Assembly: GCA_030844895.1 (NCBI GenBank)
Contig: CM061223.1
Span: forward strand, 4,698,676 to 4,762,675
DNA from: Ambrosia x helenae
Taxonomy: Eukaryota; Streptophyta; Magnoliopsida; Asterales; Asteraceae
Direction: 5' to 3'
DNA length: 64,000 nt
A program made the translations under genes and the position numbers. This document shows, in pieces, positions 11,962-23,752 of this stretch (the first letter of the stretch is position 1; every line of letters begins with the position of its first letter). The notes under the pieces were generated by a model. That model saw only the letters and a program-made list of their open reading frames with translations. It was not told where the DNA came from and did not search any database.

Positions 11962-14900
11962 TGTAACAACCGGCAAAATTAAGGTAATTCCGTACTAATT
12001 AATTAAACGCGATTAACGTAATTAACCGTAATTATGTGATGATTATTTAATTGAGGCCTTAGAAAGATAGAAGTTCCCAAATAATGCATAGGAATGCATA
12101 AGTTTAATAGCAAAGCATGATAGGATCATGCGCAGGCAAAACTATCCGGTATGGACACTGGCGATTACCCGTAAAACTTAAATAAGCGAAACGAACTCCG
12201 GACACCCGGAATATAAAATAAATAATATTTTCACAAAATATAATGAGTTTTGGATACCCAAAGCCATACGTGAAAGCTTATTGTACAAATCTCCCGGTAA
12301 CGAATAAAGTGCGCGTACCGCACCCGATACGCGCGTAACACGTAATTTCACCCGGCAAAAGCCGAAATAAATTATCAGTAATTTAACTGGGCAAAATTTA
12401 ATGAATATTAACGGTATTTTAATATTAAGGCAACCCTCGGTTAAAATTCAAGAAATACCCGGGCGGTACCCGAAAGAAAGTAACTTAAACATAATATGGA
12501 GTATTAATTAGCAAAGTGGACCCCACCAACCACCCTATAGGGGCCGGCCAAGGGCCCACATGAGTGGAGATTACTTGAGTTTTTCTTGTAAATCCATAAT
12601 ATTATCACTAATGATTAGTATGCATGGAAGGTTATTGGGTAGGAGATTAACCAACACATCTCTCCCTCTCTCTCTCTAAAAACTCGGCCCACACACCCTC
12701 TAAATCCCCAAGATTTTCAAAAATCTTTCACAAATCTTCCATAATATCACACTAAGATCTCTAACCAATCCTAGCAAGATACATATGATCCTTTGAAGAT
12801 TAAGAGAGATAATATAATCACTTGGATGAACACTTGAAGAAATCACAAAAACTCTTCCCCTTTTTCTTCTCTTGGCCGTGAGTTTGCACCACCCCACCAA
12901 CATCTCTTTTTCAATTTTCATACCTCTAAATCATCTCTAGATCATCATTATTCAAAACCCCTTTTGTGTGTTCAAGAGCTTGGAGCATAACCCACTTGGA
13001 AGAACACATTAAACCTCACCCAAATCCAAGATCTTTGTCTTCCCTAGCCTTGAGCTAGTAGTAAGTCTTGCATTGTTTTATTACTTGAATGTTCATATTT
13101 TGTGCTATGAAAGCAAGTTGTACATTGTTGGGTAATAAAATAGATTTTATAAAAATAATGGGTTTTGTTAAAATAAAAATGGAAGAATAATAATAACATT
13201 GATGAATCTTGGATTTATGTTAATAAATGTAATGTTTGAAGAAATGATGATGAAATACACATACACTTGAGAAAATGATGATTTGGGTATATTTAATGAG
13301 AAGGACTTGAATGAGATGAAGATGATTCTAATCATCATAGGATGATATAATAATGTCAAAAAGATATTAAAATGAGTTAGAAAGCCATAGGTGAAAAAGT
13401 TCCATCTTCAAAGTCCACTCACTTGGATGAGTGAAAAATGGATATTTTGGATAAAAATATGGAATAAACATGTTAATGACATCTAGGATGAATTAGAAGA
13501 TCATTAAAAGTGAAAAGAAGTAAAAACAACTAAGCATTAAGAAAATGGTTCTTCAAAGTCCACTAAAGTGGAAGAAAAATATTAACTTTGAAAGTTAGGG
13601 TGAAAAATGCAACAAGTATAAGTTAAAGGACTAATATGGCAACTTTGGAAGTTGAGGGACTAAAATAAATATTTTAGAAACTATTAGTCCAAAAACACAA
13701 TAATGGAAAGATTGGTGTCAAAAAGTGTAAGTAATAATTTTACAAGGTAGATTTGGTAAATACTAGTAGCATACTTGGGCATTTTATGTAAGAAGTATAT
13801 TTTTATAAAATGGAAGTTTTATAAAAATAAAAGGAGTAACGCAAGTATTTTATAAGATAAGATTTCATAAAATAAAGACTTGGGAAGACTTGTACAAAAA
13901 TAGGATACTTTTATATGAATGGGAATATAAAAGTATCGGAAACATTTTTAGTAACAAGTTGGACGAGTCGGGCTAAAACGTACAAAGTATATTTTTCTAA
14001 GAAATAAACGTTCGGAATCGGAAGTAGGAACAATGCTTCCATGAGAACGCGCAACGGAAATAAATATGAAAAACGCTAACTAACGAACTTAGTTACACGA
14101 ACCAACGTAAACGGTCATATAAGAAAGATGCCATTACGACAAAGATAAAAATATGCATATATATTTTAAGAAAGTAAAATATATATAACAAGGGTGAAAC
14201 GTGCGACGCACCTTCCTAAGTGTAGAAAGAATATTCGTGGGAAAGGAGAAACATAACGTGACAAATTAAAAACGCTAAACGACACATGAACTTAACAAGT
14301 AGTATCCACGCGAGGGTATATGTACATATACTCGTTTTCGACGAAATTCTAGTATATCTATTTGAATGGGAAAATAGATATGCGAGAAGGAAAACCGAGG
14401 CGAGTAGGTGGAATATATCTACGAACGCGTGAATACCGACAAGATCCTAGTACATTTATTTAAATGGGAAAATAAATGTATGGTGTGGTAAGTCTAGTCG
14501 GGCGTTAAGATTATGTTACCAAACGACAAGAACTTAGCATATTTATTTAAATGGGAAAATAAATATGTGGCAAAGTGTGTCGGGTCGGATAATAAGAAAT
14601 CACATTATATCGAGCGAAACGATCCTAAGTATATTTATTTAAATGGGAAAATAATTATACGTTGGGTAGAGTCGTGTCGAGTTTAACATTGTACAAGTCA
14701 TAAAGAATATTAATGAGAATAATATATGACTTGTAAGGAAAGGGTAATCCATCGCCATTGAACCTAGGATACGAAACTATTAAACGGGAATTGGGATAAA
14801 GACGTGGTCGGGAAGTTGGGTGTACAACTTGCCAAGGCACATACACCATAGGTGTAAGTGACTTATACGCCTATAACCTTTGTAGGTGCGGGATCACAAA

Positions 14901-15692
14901 CTTTACTATTTTCTTCTTTGAGCCGAGCACAGTACAGGTGAGTCTCACGGCCCCATTTCTAAACTATTTAACGTTTTTACGGGGGAAAGATATGTTGGGA
15001 TTGTATGACGGGTTGGATACTTGAGTAAAGATCGCCACTCGGGGTTGAGACCTCCCCACTATAATCATTAATTCAGGAAAGAGAAACCAAAGGAATATTT
15101 GAATAGTACTATTGGTGCCTGACAAGGCCCACCCCTAATCGATAGCGTCGATTATGCATCGGCGTATGCCTGGGGTGCACTTATTCTGAAATAAAGTCGT
15201 AGGAATACCGAGTAACGACTTGGGGCGGGGGCACTATTAATTGTCTTGGTTTGGTTATAGGCTCAAGTAAATTGTAGGACTTTGCAACTCCTATAAATGT
15301 CATAACAAGGATATTCCCACTTTATAAAGATTTATTAAATTAAAACCTGTGAACTCACCAATATTTATATATTGACGATTTTTCAAACATATCTTTCAGG
15401 TAATTGAATGATGGAAGTTAGCATGGCGAGCAGGGTCGGGGATATCTCCAAGTTGGGCGTTGGGAATGTCATAAAAGGGCCTCGTCTCTTTATTCCATAG
15501 ACTTAGGGATAAAGGGAGGAGCCTCCTTATTAATTTCAAAAACAATTTATAATTATGTACGGATAATTTGACATGATTATTAGCATTGAATAAATGCCCG
15601 TTTCTTTAATTACTATTGTGGTTTGCATTAATCTTGGCTTAATACTTTTGAACCGTCGCGCCACGTGTTTCCGCCATAGGCGTGGTGTGACA
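11962..15692 (+). repeat. Tekay 3' LTR
   Basis: Starts TGTAACAACCGG and ends GTGTGACA. It is 3731 bp, two single-base gaps shorter than the 5' LTR, with 18 substitutions counted by eye. It is followed by the TGTTA duplication and then by Harbinger sequence. Confidence 0.97.
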
Positions 15693-15772
15693 TGTTATAT
15701 TAGAAATATTGGATAGTTGGTATGATTGAGGTGGTTTAAATCCCTTATCTTTAGGTACCAATATCCAAAGAA

Positions 15773-16105
15773 ATGGCAAAAAGGATTAGGATTAATTGGA
15801 AGCAAGAAGGTGTTGAAAAAACCTTTCTTGAAGCATGTGTTCATGAAGTAACCGTTAATGGACGTGAGGGAAGTAGTCTTAAACAAGCGTCGTGGAAACA
15901 TGTAGCTGAAAAATTGAAAACTCAAAACAATTTCATAGTGGACCAACGTCAAATGAAGAATCACTATGATTTTGTAAAAGGAAAATTTTCAGCTTGGTTA
16001 AAGCTTAAAAACAAAACCGGGAATGTCTATGATCCAGTTACAAACACTTTTAACTTGTCAGAAGAAGAGTGGCAAATTGAGATTAAGGTATTTGTTTTAT
16101 ACTAA
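15773..16105 (+). CDS. Harbinger Myb/SANT-like DNA-binding protein (partial)
   Basis: The accessory ORF of PIF/Harbinger elements, which binds the element ends and helps bring the transposase into the nucleus. It begins MAKRIRINWKQEG and shows the trihelix/Myb-like pattern: W at the first helix, then LKQASWKHVAEKL and NHYDFVKGKFSAW, ending TFNLSEEEWQIEIK. Only about 105 residues are present. After IEIK the frame meets a donor-like GTATTT (16088) and stops at 16105. If the intron 16088-16164 is removed it still ends after about 13 codons. Full-length relatives carry a longer C-terminal part, so this copy seems truncated or fused by an internal deletion to the transposase region that follows immediately. 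Confidence 0.75.
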   Translation: MAKRIRINWKQEGVEKTFLEACVHEVTVNGREGSSLKQASWKHVAEKLKTQNNFIVDQRQMKNHYDFVKGKFSAWLKLKNKTGNVYDPVTNTFNLSEEEWQIEIKVFVLY

Positions 16106-16166
16106 TAATTAGTAGTGGTATATTTCATTAATATTATAGTTTTTTAAAATATTTCTTCACACAGAA

Positions 16167-17287
16167 GAATTATTGCATGGTACTTCTACACAATGTCATG
16201 AGATGATGCGTCTTTCACGTGATGCATTTATATTGTTGTGCAATCATTTTAAACAAAAAAAATTGGTTGCAAAGTAGTAAGTCAATAACCTTGGAAGAAA
16301 AGTTGGCTATGTTTTTTATGGTCATTGGACATAATGAACGTTTTCGAATGGTTAAACGAAGGTTCCAACACTCAACAGAAACAATTCATAGATGTTTTCA
16401 TGAGGTCCTAAAGGCAATGATGAATTTCGCAAGAGAAGTTGTAGTTCCAACATCTTCCAATGTAAACGCAAATAACTCCGAACGACATAGAAGGCTAAAA
16501 GAAATATTTCCTGGAGCAATAGGTGCCTTAGATGGAACGCTTATACATGTGATCGTGCCTGCTGATCAACAGACTCGTTACAGGGGAAGAGGAAAAGGTG
16601 AATACGTTCAAAATGTATTAGCAATTTGTGACTTTGATATGATATTCACATTCGTATGGGCCGGATGGGAGGGAATTGCACATGATTCACGAGTTTTAAA
16701 AGAAGTTGCGTTCAACCCAAATTCTGGCTTTCCTTTCCCGCCACCAGGTTTTTAACCATTCTTCAATGTTCATTTCATACATTATTTGTTTTTTATATGA
16801 TAGTTTTGATATTGATACAGATAAGTATTACCTTTGTGACGCTGCGTACACCAACACTCGTGGATTTATGACTCCTTACCGTGGTACGAGGTATTGGTTA
16901 GCCGATTTTCGACGACAACGTGCGTTAACTAAGGAAGAAAGATTCAATCATGCTCACGCACAACTCAGAAATGTCATTGAACGTGCATATGGTGTTCTAA
17001 AGGCGAGATTCCCAATCCTAAAGCAAATGGCTCCCTTTTCTTTTCCAATACAAAGAGACATAGTGATTGCTTGTTTCGCCGTCCATAATTTTATAAGGAA
17101 ATGCAATATTTATGATCAGTTATTTATGGAGTATGATGAGAACACGATGTTTCATGAAATGCAAAGTGGGGAAAATGATGGCCTGATAGTTCATGACATA
17201 GAGTGGGGTTCACAAGGTATTGACTATATGAATTCTTTACGTGGCCAGATTGCTAATCAGTTGCTTTCAAATGCTTCATCAAATTAA
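16167..17287 (+). pseudogene. Harbinger DDE transposase with a frameshift
   Basis: DDE_Tnp_4-type transposase that would cut and join the element ends. The frame opens ELLHGTSTQCHEMMRL in phase with 16167 and then passes into another phase at an A8 run (16255-16262). One A fewer would keep it open. Downstream it reads through GALDGTLIH (catalytic Asp 16531). After a 73-nt intron (16748-16820, CAG|GTTTTT...GATACAG) whose removal restores phase, it reads YLCDAAYTN (Asp 16838) and NVIERAYGVLKARFP (Glu 16979), ending at 17287. The N-terminal part normally found before ELLHGT is missing. All three catalytic acids survive. The frameshift lies in a homopolymer, so an assembly error is possible. Confidence 0.85.
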
Positions 17288-17553
17288 AATTGTATGCAGA
17301 GTTGCGTTATTTGTATTTGGATTTCGTATGTTGTGTTATTTTGTATTTGGATTTTCGTATGTTTCCATGGATGTTAAAGGATTTATGTTTAATTTGGATT
17401 TTCTATGACGTTTTGTATTTTACTTTTACAATTTTTCATCAATTTGTACACTATTCAGAACTCTGGCCAAACAGATACATTCATTCAGCACATAATAGTT
17501 CAGAGGGGTAAAATAGTCATTCTGCACAGTCATTCAGAGATACAGTCAAACAG

Positions 17554-17633
17554 CTCTTATTGATTCAACACTTACTGGTTCAGAGCCTCTTAACCATTCA
17601 GACCTCTTATTGATTCAGCACTTACTGGTTCAG
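17554..17633 (+). repeat. Subterminal direct repeats of the Harbinger 3' end
   Basis: Two 30-bp copies (17554-17583 and 17604-17633) of CTCTTATTGATTCA followed by ACTTACTGGTTCAG, differing at one base. Related words occur near the 5' end. Subterminal repeats in such elements are usual binding sites for the transposase or Myb-like protein. Confidence 0.8.
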
Positions 17634-17654
17634 CACTTACCAAACAGCCCCTTA

Positions 17655-18530
17655 GTAAATTTATGTTAAGTTTGTGACGCGTTTTGTTTTGGGTTCGAAT
17701 AAACATAACCTTATTTAAGCTTCTCACTTGGGTAAAAGTAACTTATGTTCAATACCTCGTTATTTTCTTATTCTCCCATAACTTAAAGAGCTATACGGAA
17801 ACTAAAATTTATAAATTAACATTATATAGAAATTATACTCAAAATTAAAATTGTAACCCATAAAGCTGTTTAATTATTCCATAACTAAGAATACTCGTGA
17901 TTAATTCATATTTGGCAATTATAATACCATGAACTTTGTTTAATAATAACAAAACCAACGAATTGTGTGCATAATCAGTCAACTTCATATAACTTAACAA
18001 TTGCTTAGTAAAACTTAATTAATAACTAAATAGAAAAAAAAAAAAAAAACATTATTATAACTTTGAAACAATCCGCCAAAAAATAAATAGGTACGTCCTT
18101 AATTCGACATCTCAAATTCACTTTTCCAAGTTTCTTGATCTTGGGACGCAAACAACCATACAAATATTTCCAAAACAAACCAGATCGAATCTATACATAT
18201 ATACAAATCAAATGCGGAAATTCACCCAAATAAAATCAACAAATTAACATATATATATGCTTCCTCCAATATTTATATAATCAAATCAAATCATAATCCA
18301 AACAACAAATTGAATTTCCTTTTCTAATCCAACAAAAATAAAAAATATTCCTTTCTATACAGTATAACCAGTATATATATAAGTATATAACCTAACATTA
18401 TTAACCTAAAAAGATCATCATATCGTTTGATTTTATGATCCCTTTCAACCCTAACCCGTCATCAGCAAAATCTGGATCAGGTTTTCTTCAAGAAAGTATA
18501 CAAAAGATAACTTTTACGTGAAAAGATCGA
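17655..18530. other. Intergenic, AT-rich
   Basis: Contains an A-run at about 18032-18048 and TA-rich stretches. It lies downstream of the minus-strand IDA-LIKE gene and should include its 3' UTR and polyadenylation region near 18400-18530. No ORF or element end was recognised. Confidence 0.5.
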
Positions 18531-18776
18531 TCAATCATGTGTAGAAGTGATATTCAGTGAGTTGTGCCTCTTTGAAGGACCAGAAGGTGGGACAGGTCTC
18601 CCTTTGGGTTTCATAGCGTTAAGCGTATCAGGGTTGTTAGACCCTAGATCATACTTCTTCCTGTGGTGCTCCGGCTGCATGGTTGTGTACCCACGGCTAG
18701 TCGCGGCGCTTGGACCGACAAGAAGGATGGCGAGGACGAGAACGAAAAGGAGGTTATGTGAAACGCGTGCAGCCAT
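18531..18776 (-). CDS. IDA-LIKE secreted peptide precursor
   Basis: An 81-residue intronless precursor of the INFLORESCENCE DEFICIENT IN ABSCISSION family. Residues 1 to about 26 form a signal peptide (basic MAARVSHN, hydrophobic LLFVLVLAILLV, then GPSAAT). A variable linker follows (27-56), then the conserved C-terminal motif KGRPVPPSGPSKRHNS. The predicted mature 12-mer PVPPSGPSKRHN is residues 61-72. It compares with PIPPSAPSKRHN of IDA itself, with I to V and A to G changes seen in IDL variants. In the family the processed, hydroxyproline-modified peptide acts outside the cell on HAESA/HAESA-like receptor kinases to control cell separation. Length is normal for the family, the frame is intact, and a TATA-like box lies about 95 bases upstream. 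Which IDL type it is cannot be said here. Confidence 0.88.
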   Translation of the reverse strand: MAARVSHNLLFVLVLAILLVGPSAATSRGYTTMQPEHHRKKYDLGSNNPDTLNAMKPKGRPVPPSGPSKRHNSLNITSTHD

Positions 18777-18869
18777 TAGAGGTTTTGTTTAAGGTGCTTT
18801 TTTATCTGAGTTTGGAAGATGATTAAATGGTGTAAATAAGATATAGAGATGTAAAAGAATGGATGGGGG

Positions 18870-18880
18870 TATATATATGC
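18870..18880 (-). promoter_or_regulatory. TATA-like box of the IDA-LIKE gene
   Basis: On the minus strand this reads GCATATATATAC, about 95 bases before the ATG. That would place a start site near 18840 and a leader of roughly 65-70 bases. A GAGAGA/CTCTCT tract lies further upstream at about 19012-19024. Confidence 0.5.
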
Positions 18881-20821
18881 ATGAAGATGATGGACGAAAG
18901 AGGTGAGAAATTTTCCAAGTGTAAATGGTTAAGGAATAGAAGCATTGGAGACGTGACTAGCACGCTAATTAATGACTGCTTCATCAATGTCAACTGCTTA
19001 GAACCAAATCTAGAGAGAGAGAGACAGTGAGAGAAAGTCGTGTAATCTTGCATAAGTTTGAATGTTTGACTGTATTAAACACAGTTGGATTATATGCATT
19101 GGTCAAGTTTTTAAGCATATAACTAAGACTGAACGGTGTGGGGTCAGCTTAGTAGCTTGGGGCGGCTACATCGCCCCTTACCCCGTCGTCGCCGTGGTTA
19201 GCATGAGGAAGATGTTGGAGCCGGGTCTGCTCATTAGTGTTTTTTTTTTTCTTTTTTAAAAGGGGAGGTCCATCTCACACCTCCTTGCTCAATCTGCATC
19301 TTGACTAGCATGCCCTACAATAACGTGACGCTTACGTAGCGGCCCATCTTTGAAAGACTACCCTCCTTTACATCCCATCGCGTAAGGAGTGTAAATGTGT
19401 AATATGATTAAAAAAAATGCATTAATGAAAATATTGATATATATAGTATTCAAAAATTAGTGGAAAATTGAATTAAGGAATAATATTAATATTATATGAC
19501 ACGTATGAATGTGTGTGTATTTGCCGGCATAAATATGTGTTTTGAATATTTTAATACTATTATGGGTCAACAATGGGTTTAGATTTTCCCTTTTGATCAA
19601 TTCCTTGTACGTATGTTACGATATTTTATGTTTACTATGAAACGGAACCTTCAAATTCAAATATTTGAAAAATCAGTAGTTTTGTATTCAAAAGCAAGGT
19701 TGCCAATGACTTTTGTGACTTGATGCACCATTTGTATATATGTTCGAGTCAGTTTTCTTGTATAAAAGTAGTTAATATAACATAAAAAAATTGTTTATAA
19801 AATCATAGTAAGGTAATTAAACAAATAAGGGCATAGACGTATGCAATGAATTATCAAAATATATAGGTCACAGAATGCAATAATGAGTAAATATACGTCA
19901 TAATTGTTATATTTAACAAAGTAATTAATAACAAATTTGATTACCAAATTAGCTAGCGGGAGCATTAAGTGATGTAAAAGAAACATATTAATACATGTTT
20001 TGTACCGTTCAAAAAAAACATTTGAGTTGGATAATAAAGATTACACCTAATACGACACTATTTGTGACCACAAAGAGCAAACATCATATCAATATACCAG
20101 TAGGGCGTGTGTGATCATCTCTATCTCTTGTAAAATATAAAATAAAAATAAAATGCTATAAAATATAATAGAGATTTTCCATTGTATTATTAATATATAT
20201 TATAAAACAATTTCTTTTGCGTGTTAAGTTAAGATAGCAATTAAGCCAAAACTATTGTACCGAATCAAGGTGGCTAATGGCTATAGATTAACATTCAGTT
20301 GGAAAACGATGTATGTCTCCATGTACACGGTCATGGTCTAAATATTTATATTTAATTTATTATGTACTTTATTATTAATATAAAATTATTATTACAATGC
20401 AAACTATATTCATGCACTTGATCAAATAAAATGAAAACGAAAAGTACACAAGTATACCTTGTTAATCATGTATAATACTTATATATATTATCAAATCAAT
20501 TTTTAACATTCAAAAGAAAATTTAAAAAGATATAATCTAACGAAGCACCTCACAACTTGCAACTAGACCAAAGAACGACGTGTTGAATATGTGGCATGCC
20601 GGTACGAGTTAATTTCTTTTACAAATAAAAGTCAACGTATTATTTTTTGCCAAGAAAATTAATATAGTTTATTTTGACTAATAAGATGGAGAATATTATA
20701 GGTAGAAAAGGTCATATTCACCTACCAGTTATCCGCTGTTTAAAATAAATATATTAATAATTATGTGATCAATTATCATGTAAAATTTAGATAGCAAATT
20801 AAACATAGGATGGCATCATAG
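18881..20821. other. Intergenic, upstream of the IDA-LIKE gene
   Basis: Mostly AT-rich. A GC-rich island at about 19130-19400 (GGGGCGGC...GCCCC, then GGAGGTCCATCTCACACCTCC) stands out and may be a small MITE remnant, but no TIR pair or duplication was found. The distance to any further coding sequence is long. Confidence 0.4.
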
Positions 20822-21214
20822 GGTCAAGTTATTCTACACAAGGTAATAAAAATAAGAAGGGTGAGAAGGATACAAAAAAACACAATAGATCATGAAATAT
20901 GACACAATAAGTCACAAAATATAACACAGTACCAAAAAATATAACACAATGCTGAAGAAAAAAGACACAATGAATTGAAAAAATGACACAATGATGAAAA
21001 TAAGAAAAAGACACAATGGTACATGAAAGACACAATGATATAACGCATATTCTAAAAACCACAAGCTAAAACCTCAAAAAAACGAAGACCTAAAAACTCA
21101 CGTTGTAGGGTTCGATAAAACGGTTCCAATGACGCTTGAATGAGTTCAATCGGAGTCCGTTTGATACCCTTCCTACGACTTCCTATTTTTCTTTCACTGT
21201 GTATTTGATCCTAA
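20822..21214 (-). repeat. 390-bp dispersed repeat, minus-strand copy
   Basis: The reverse complement matches 52918-53305 along its length, with scattered differences. One end reads GGGTTAGGATCAAATACACAG and the other GTAGAATAAC. It contains several ATTGTGT words spaced 18-30 bases apart. Class unknown; it could be a MITE or a Helitron piece. Confidence 0.85.
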
Positions 21215-21580
21215 CCCTTGCATCATATCTTGTTGTATGTTTACTTAGCAAATTAAACATAGGGATGGCATCATATCTTATTGTCTGTTTACTTGTCATC
21301 TTAATATAATTTGTCTGTTGTGAAATGAAATTTTGATCATCCAAAAAAAATCAATATCTATATAACACACATATTTATATAATTGGGGCCTTCATTATCA
21401 TTTATCTAATTGTGTTTTCTTGTAAAAAAAACATCTAATAGTATTTGATGGTTGATATTTTTTCCCTATATTATTATTACTAGTTTTTATCCCAGAAGCG
21501 TCCCGGGTTGAAACATCCAATATGACATAATAAAATATTTAATATGACAACATAATTAATGACTTGTCAATATATGATTA

Positions 21581-21616
<36 letters not shown>

Positions 21617-23215
21617 TATTTTAAACAAATCTCTGTCATAAGTTATCATATTATTATTTTAAAAACTTCATAGGTATCACCTAATCTTAGGCCCGACCCA
21701 AACCCACAATTATTTTTAAACTAATCCTAAACCTGACACAATACCTGTTGGGTTACAAAAAATAGTCGTTTTTTTCCTTCGTTTTTTATATAGCACTCTG
21801 GTACTCGTTGGAAAGATAATACAACGCTCGTTAATTTGGTGTAATTTTTTTCTTTAAAAAAATCTCGTATATAAAAGATATTAACGTTTAAAAGTTATGA
21901 GAGAAAACATGAGAGATAAAATAATAAAGGTTTAATATTTACATTTAGTAGATTAATTATTTAATAGATTAGGTTAAACCATATTTATTCTTTTTTTCTA
22001 ATTGGTCTAGAGTTGTCACATCACATCTTATGTTGCATCTCTCAAAAGAGAGATTGCATAAGAGTATGACATGTATGATTAATCACTTTGCAATATATAT
22101 ATATATATATAGATTGTTTTTAACGGGGGCAAGAAAAATATATATATAAAAACAAATTACCTCAACTAGCAAGAAACTAGTCGGGGAAAAACTACAAATT
22201 CATCATGGGATTAATATTGCCCCTGTATAATTAATTGGTAATTATTTGATTAATATAATTAATCTTACCAAATAAACATGTGATTTCCCATGAGTGTATA
22301 AATAACTAGGGAGGTCAAATGGTCAATGACTACAACATTAACACCATCACAACAAGATTTGTCCTCTACCTCTCTCTCTCTCTCTAAAATCATGATCACT
22401 AAGATCACTTTAGTCATCATAACCATACACCCTAAATGATAACTTGATCAGCCAAGAACGTGTATACCTGTCTCTACAGTTTTTGAATTATCAGGTACAC
22501 ACATTGTATGGTATTATTTTTTGTTTCTATTATGTTGAAAAAGAATTGGTCAACGGTATCAATGGTATTATATAGTTCGATCAATTTTTTTGAAAACACA
22601 ATGTATTAACCTGTGAATAGTTGGTGTCGTATCTTAACCTTGAGTACTATTGAGACTCGGTTGTTTTGAGCGACCTAAACAGCACCAACAAAATCAGGTG
22701 AAAAATCACTAACGTTAAGATTAACGATTGTGTTGTATTTTTTATTTTATTTTTGTCGGTTGATTAACCTTCTAGTTGTAATATATAAATGAATAACTAT
22801 GAAATATAAATAATTATAATCGGTATACTTATAGGTTTGAGTACGTACTTTAAAAAAATATGTAATCTGTAGTATATTTATTTACGTTTAAATTGCTAAG
22901 ATGAAGTAAAAGGAGTCGCAAGAGCAAGCTGGGTGAGACCGACATTTATCCAAGTTGGGTGGGTGGGGACTGGGAAATAAGGACAAAAGGGCCAGTTGAA
23001 AAAGTAAATTTAAAAATGTAACGTTTTGACTTTTGGAAAAGCAAGAACGAGTCTATTTTGACTTTCAACAAAATTCTTGCATTTTTATTGAACAAAATCT
23101 ATATGTTTTCTACTTTCTAGTTATAGGTTAATTTATGATACGATTCGGATCTCGTATTAAATATGTAGTTTTTATTTCAACGAGTTAGGGTCAAGATTTG
23201 GTAGAACATAAAAAT
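21215..23215. other. Intergenic, microsatellites and a short dispersed repeat
   Basis: Holds an ATT microsatellite (about 21576-21616), a (TA)n run near 22093-22111 and a (CT)n run near 22370-22385. The segment 21780-21890 (TCGTTGGAAAGATAAT and GGTGTAA) is matched in inverted orientation, with divergence, at about 55345-55475. No gene recognised. Confidence 0.55.
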
Positions 23216-23397
23216 GCTATGTTTGGTATGGGGTAATAGAATGGACGATGGAATAGAATAGACGGGGTAATAAAATGGATAAGGTAATGGAATTGATCAT
23301 TACCATTTCATGTCTTCTTTGGTTGCCACGTGGAATGAAACAAAACATTACTTTGTGTTGTTGGATAGACATGAAAAGACGAAGCAATAAAATCGGT

Positions 23398-23752
23398 GGT
23401 TAGTGGAGGTTGTGGGTGGTGGTCAGTGGCGGTGATGGTGGGTGGTGATATGTCACGGTAGCGGTGGTGGTGGGTGGCGGCGGCGGTGGTGGTGGCGACA
23501 GTGGAAGGTGGAGGTGGATGGTCGTGATGGTGAGTGGGCGACGATGGTGAGTAGTGGCGGTGGTGGGTGGTGGTTGGTGGTGGTGGTGGTGGTGTGTGGC
23601 GGTAGCGTGGTGATGGGTGGCAATGATAGTGGTGGGTGGGGGCGACAGCGGTGGTAGGTGGAGGCAACGGTGGCGATGGGTGGAGTTGGATGGCGGTGAT
23701 GGTGGGTGAGTGACGATGGTGAGTAGTAGTGGTGGTGGGTGGAGGCGGCGGC
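23398..23752 (+). repeat. GGTGG-rich minisatellite
   Basis: About 355 bases of GGTGG/GGCGG/GATGGT words, strongly G-skewed on the plus strand, with clear potential for G-quadruplexes. The long His/Pro-rich reading frames on the minus strand here are products of the repeat and not genes. Confidence 0.9.

Larger units (their letters stand above)
1465..15692 (+). mobile_element. Ty3/gypsy chromovirus LTR retrotransposon, Tekay type, nearly intact
   Basis: A full-length element: 3733-bp 5' LTR, initiator-Met primer-binding site, an extra ORF, gag-pol, polypurine tract and 3731-bp 3' LTR. It is flanked by perfect TGTTA duplications (1460-1464 and 15693-15697). Domain order is gag, two zinc knuckles, protease, reverse transcriptase, RNase H, integrase, chromodomain, which defines chromoviruses. 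LTRs over 3.5 kb and a chromodomain of the VKVRWN...GPEFTWE form fit the Tekay (Del) lineage. By eye the LTRs differ at 18 substitutions and two 1-bp gaps, about 0.5 percent, so the insertion is recent. It sits in the Harbinger element in the same direction as its genes. Confidence 0.96.
521..17651 (+). mobile_element. PIF/Harbinger DNA transposon, interrupted by a nested retrotransposon
   Basis: Termini are GGGGCTGTTTG at 521-531 and its exact reverse complement CAAACAGCCCC at 17641-17651. They are flanked by the 3-bp duplication TTA (518-520 and 17652-17654), as expected for this superfamily. Inside are a Myb/SANT-like ORF (from 15773) and a DDE transposase (16167-17287), the two proteins these elements normally encode. 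The 1465-15692 LTR retrotransposon plus its 5-bp duplication splits it, so its own length is about 2.9 kb. Subterminal repeats lie at both ends: a palindrome of CCTCTTAATGATTCATTAAGAGG type at 538-560 and two 30-bp direct repeats near 17.6 kb. The transposase has a frameshift, so the copy is probably non-autonomous today. Confidence 0.93.
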
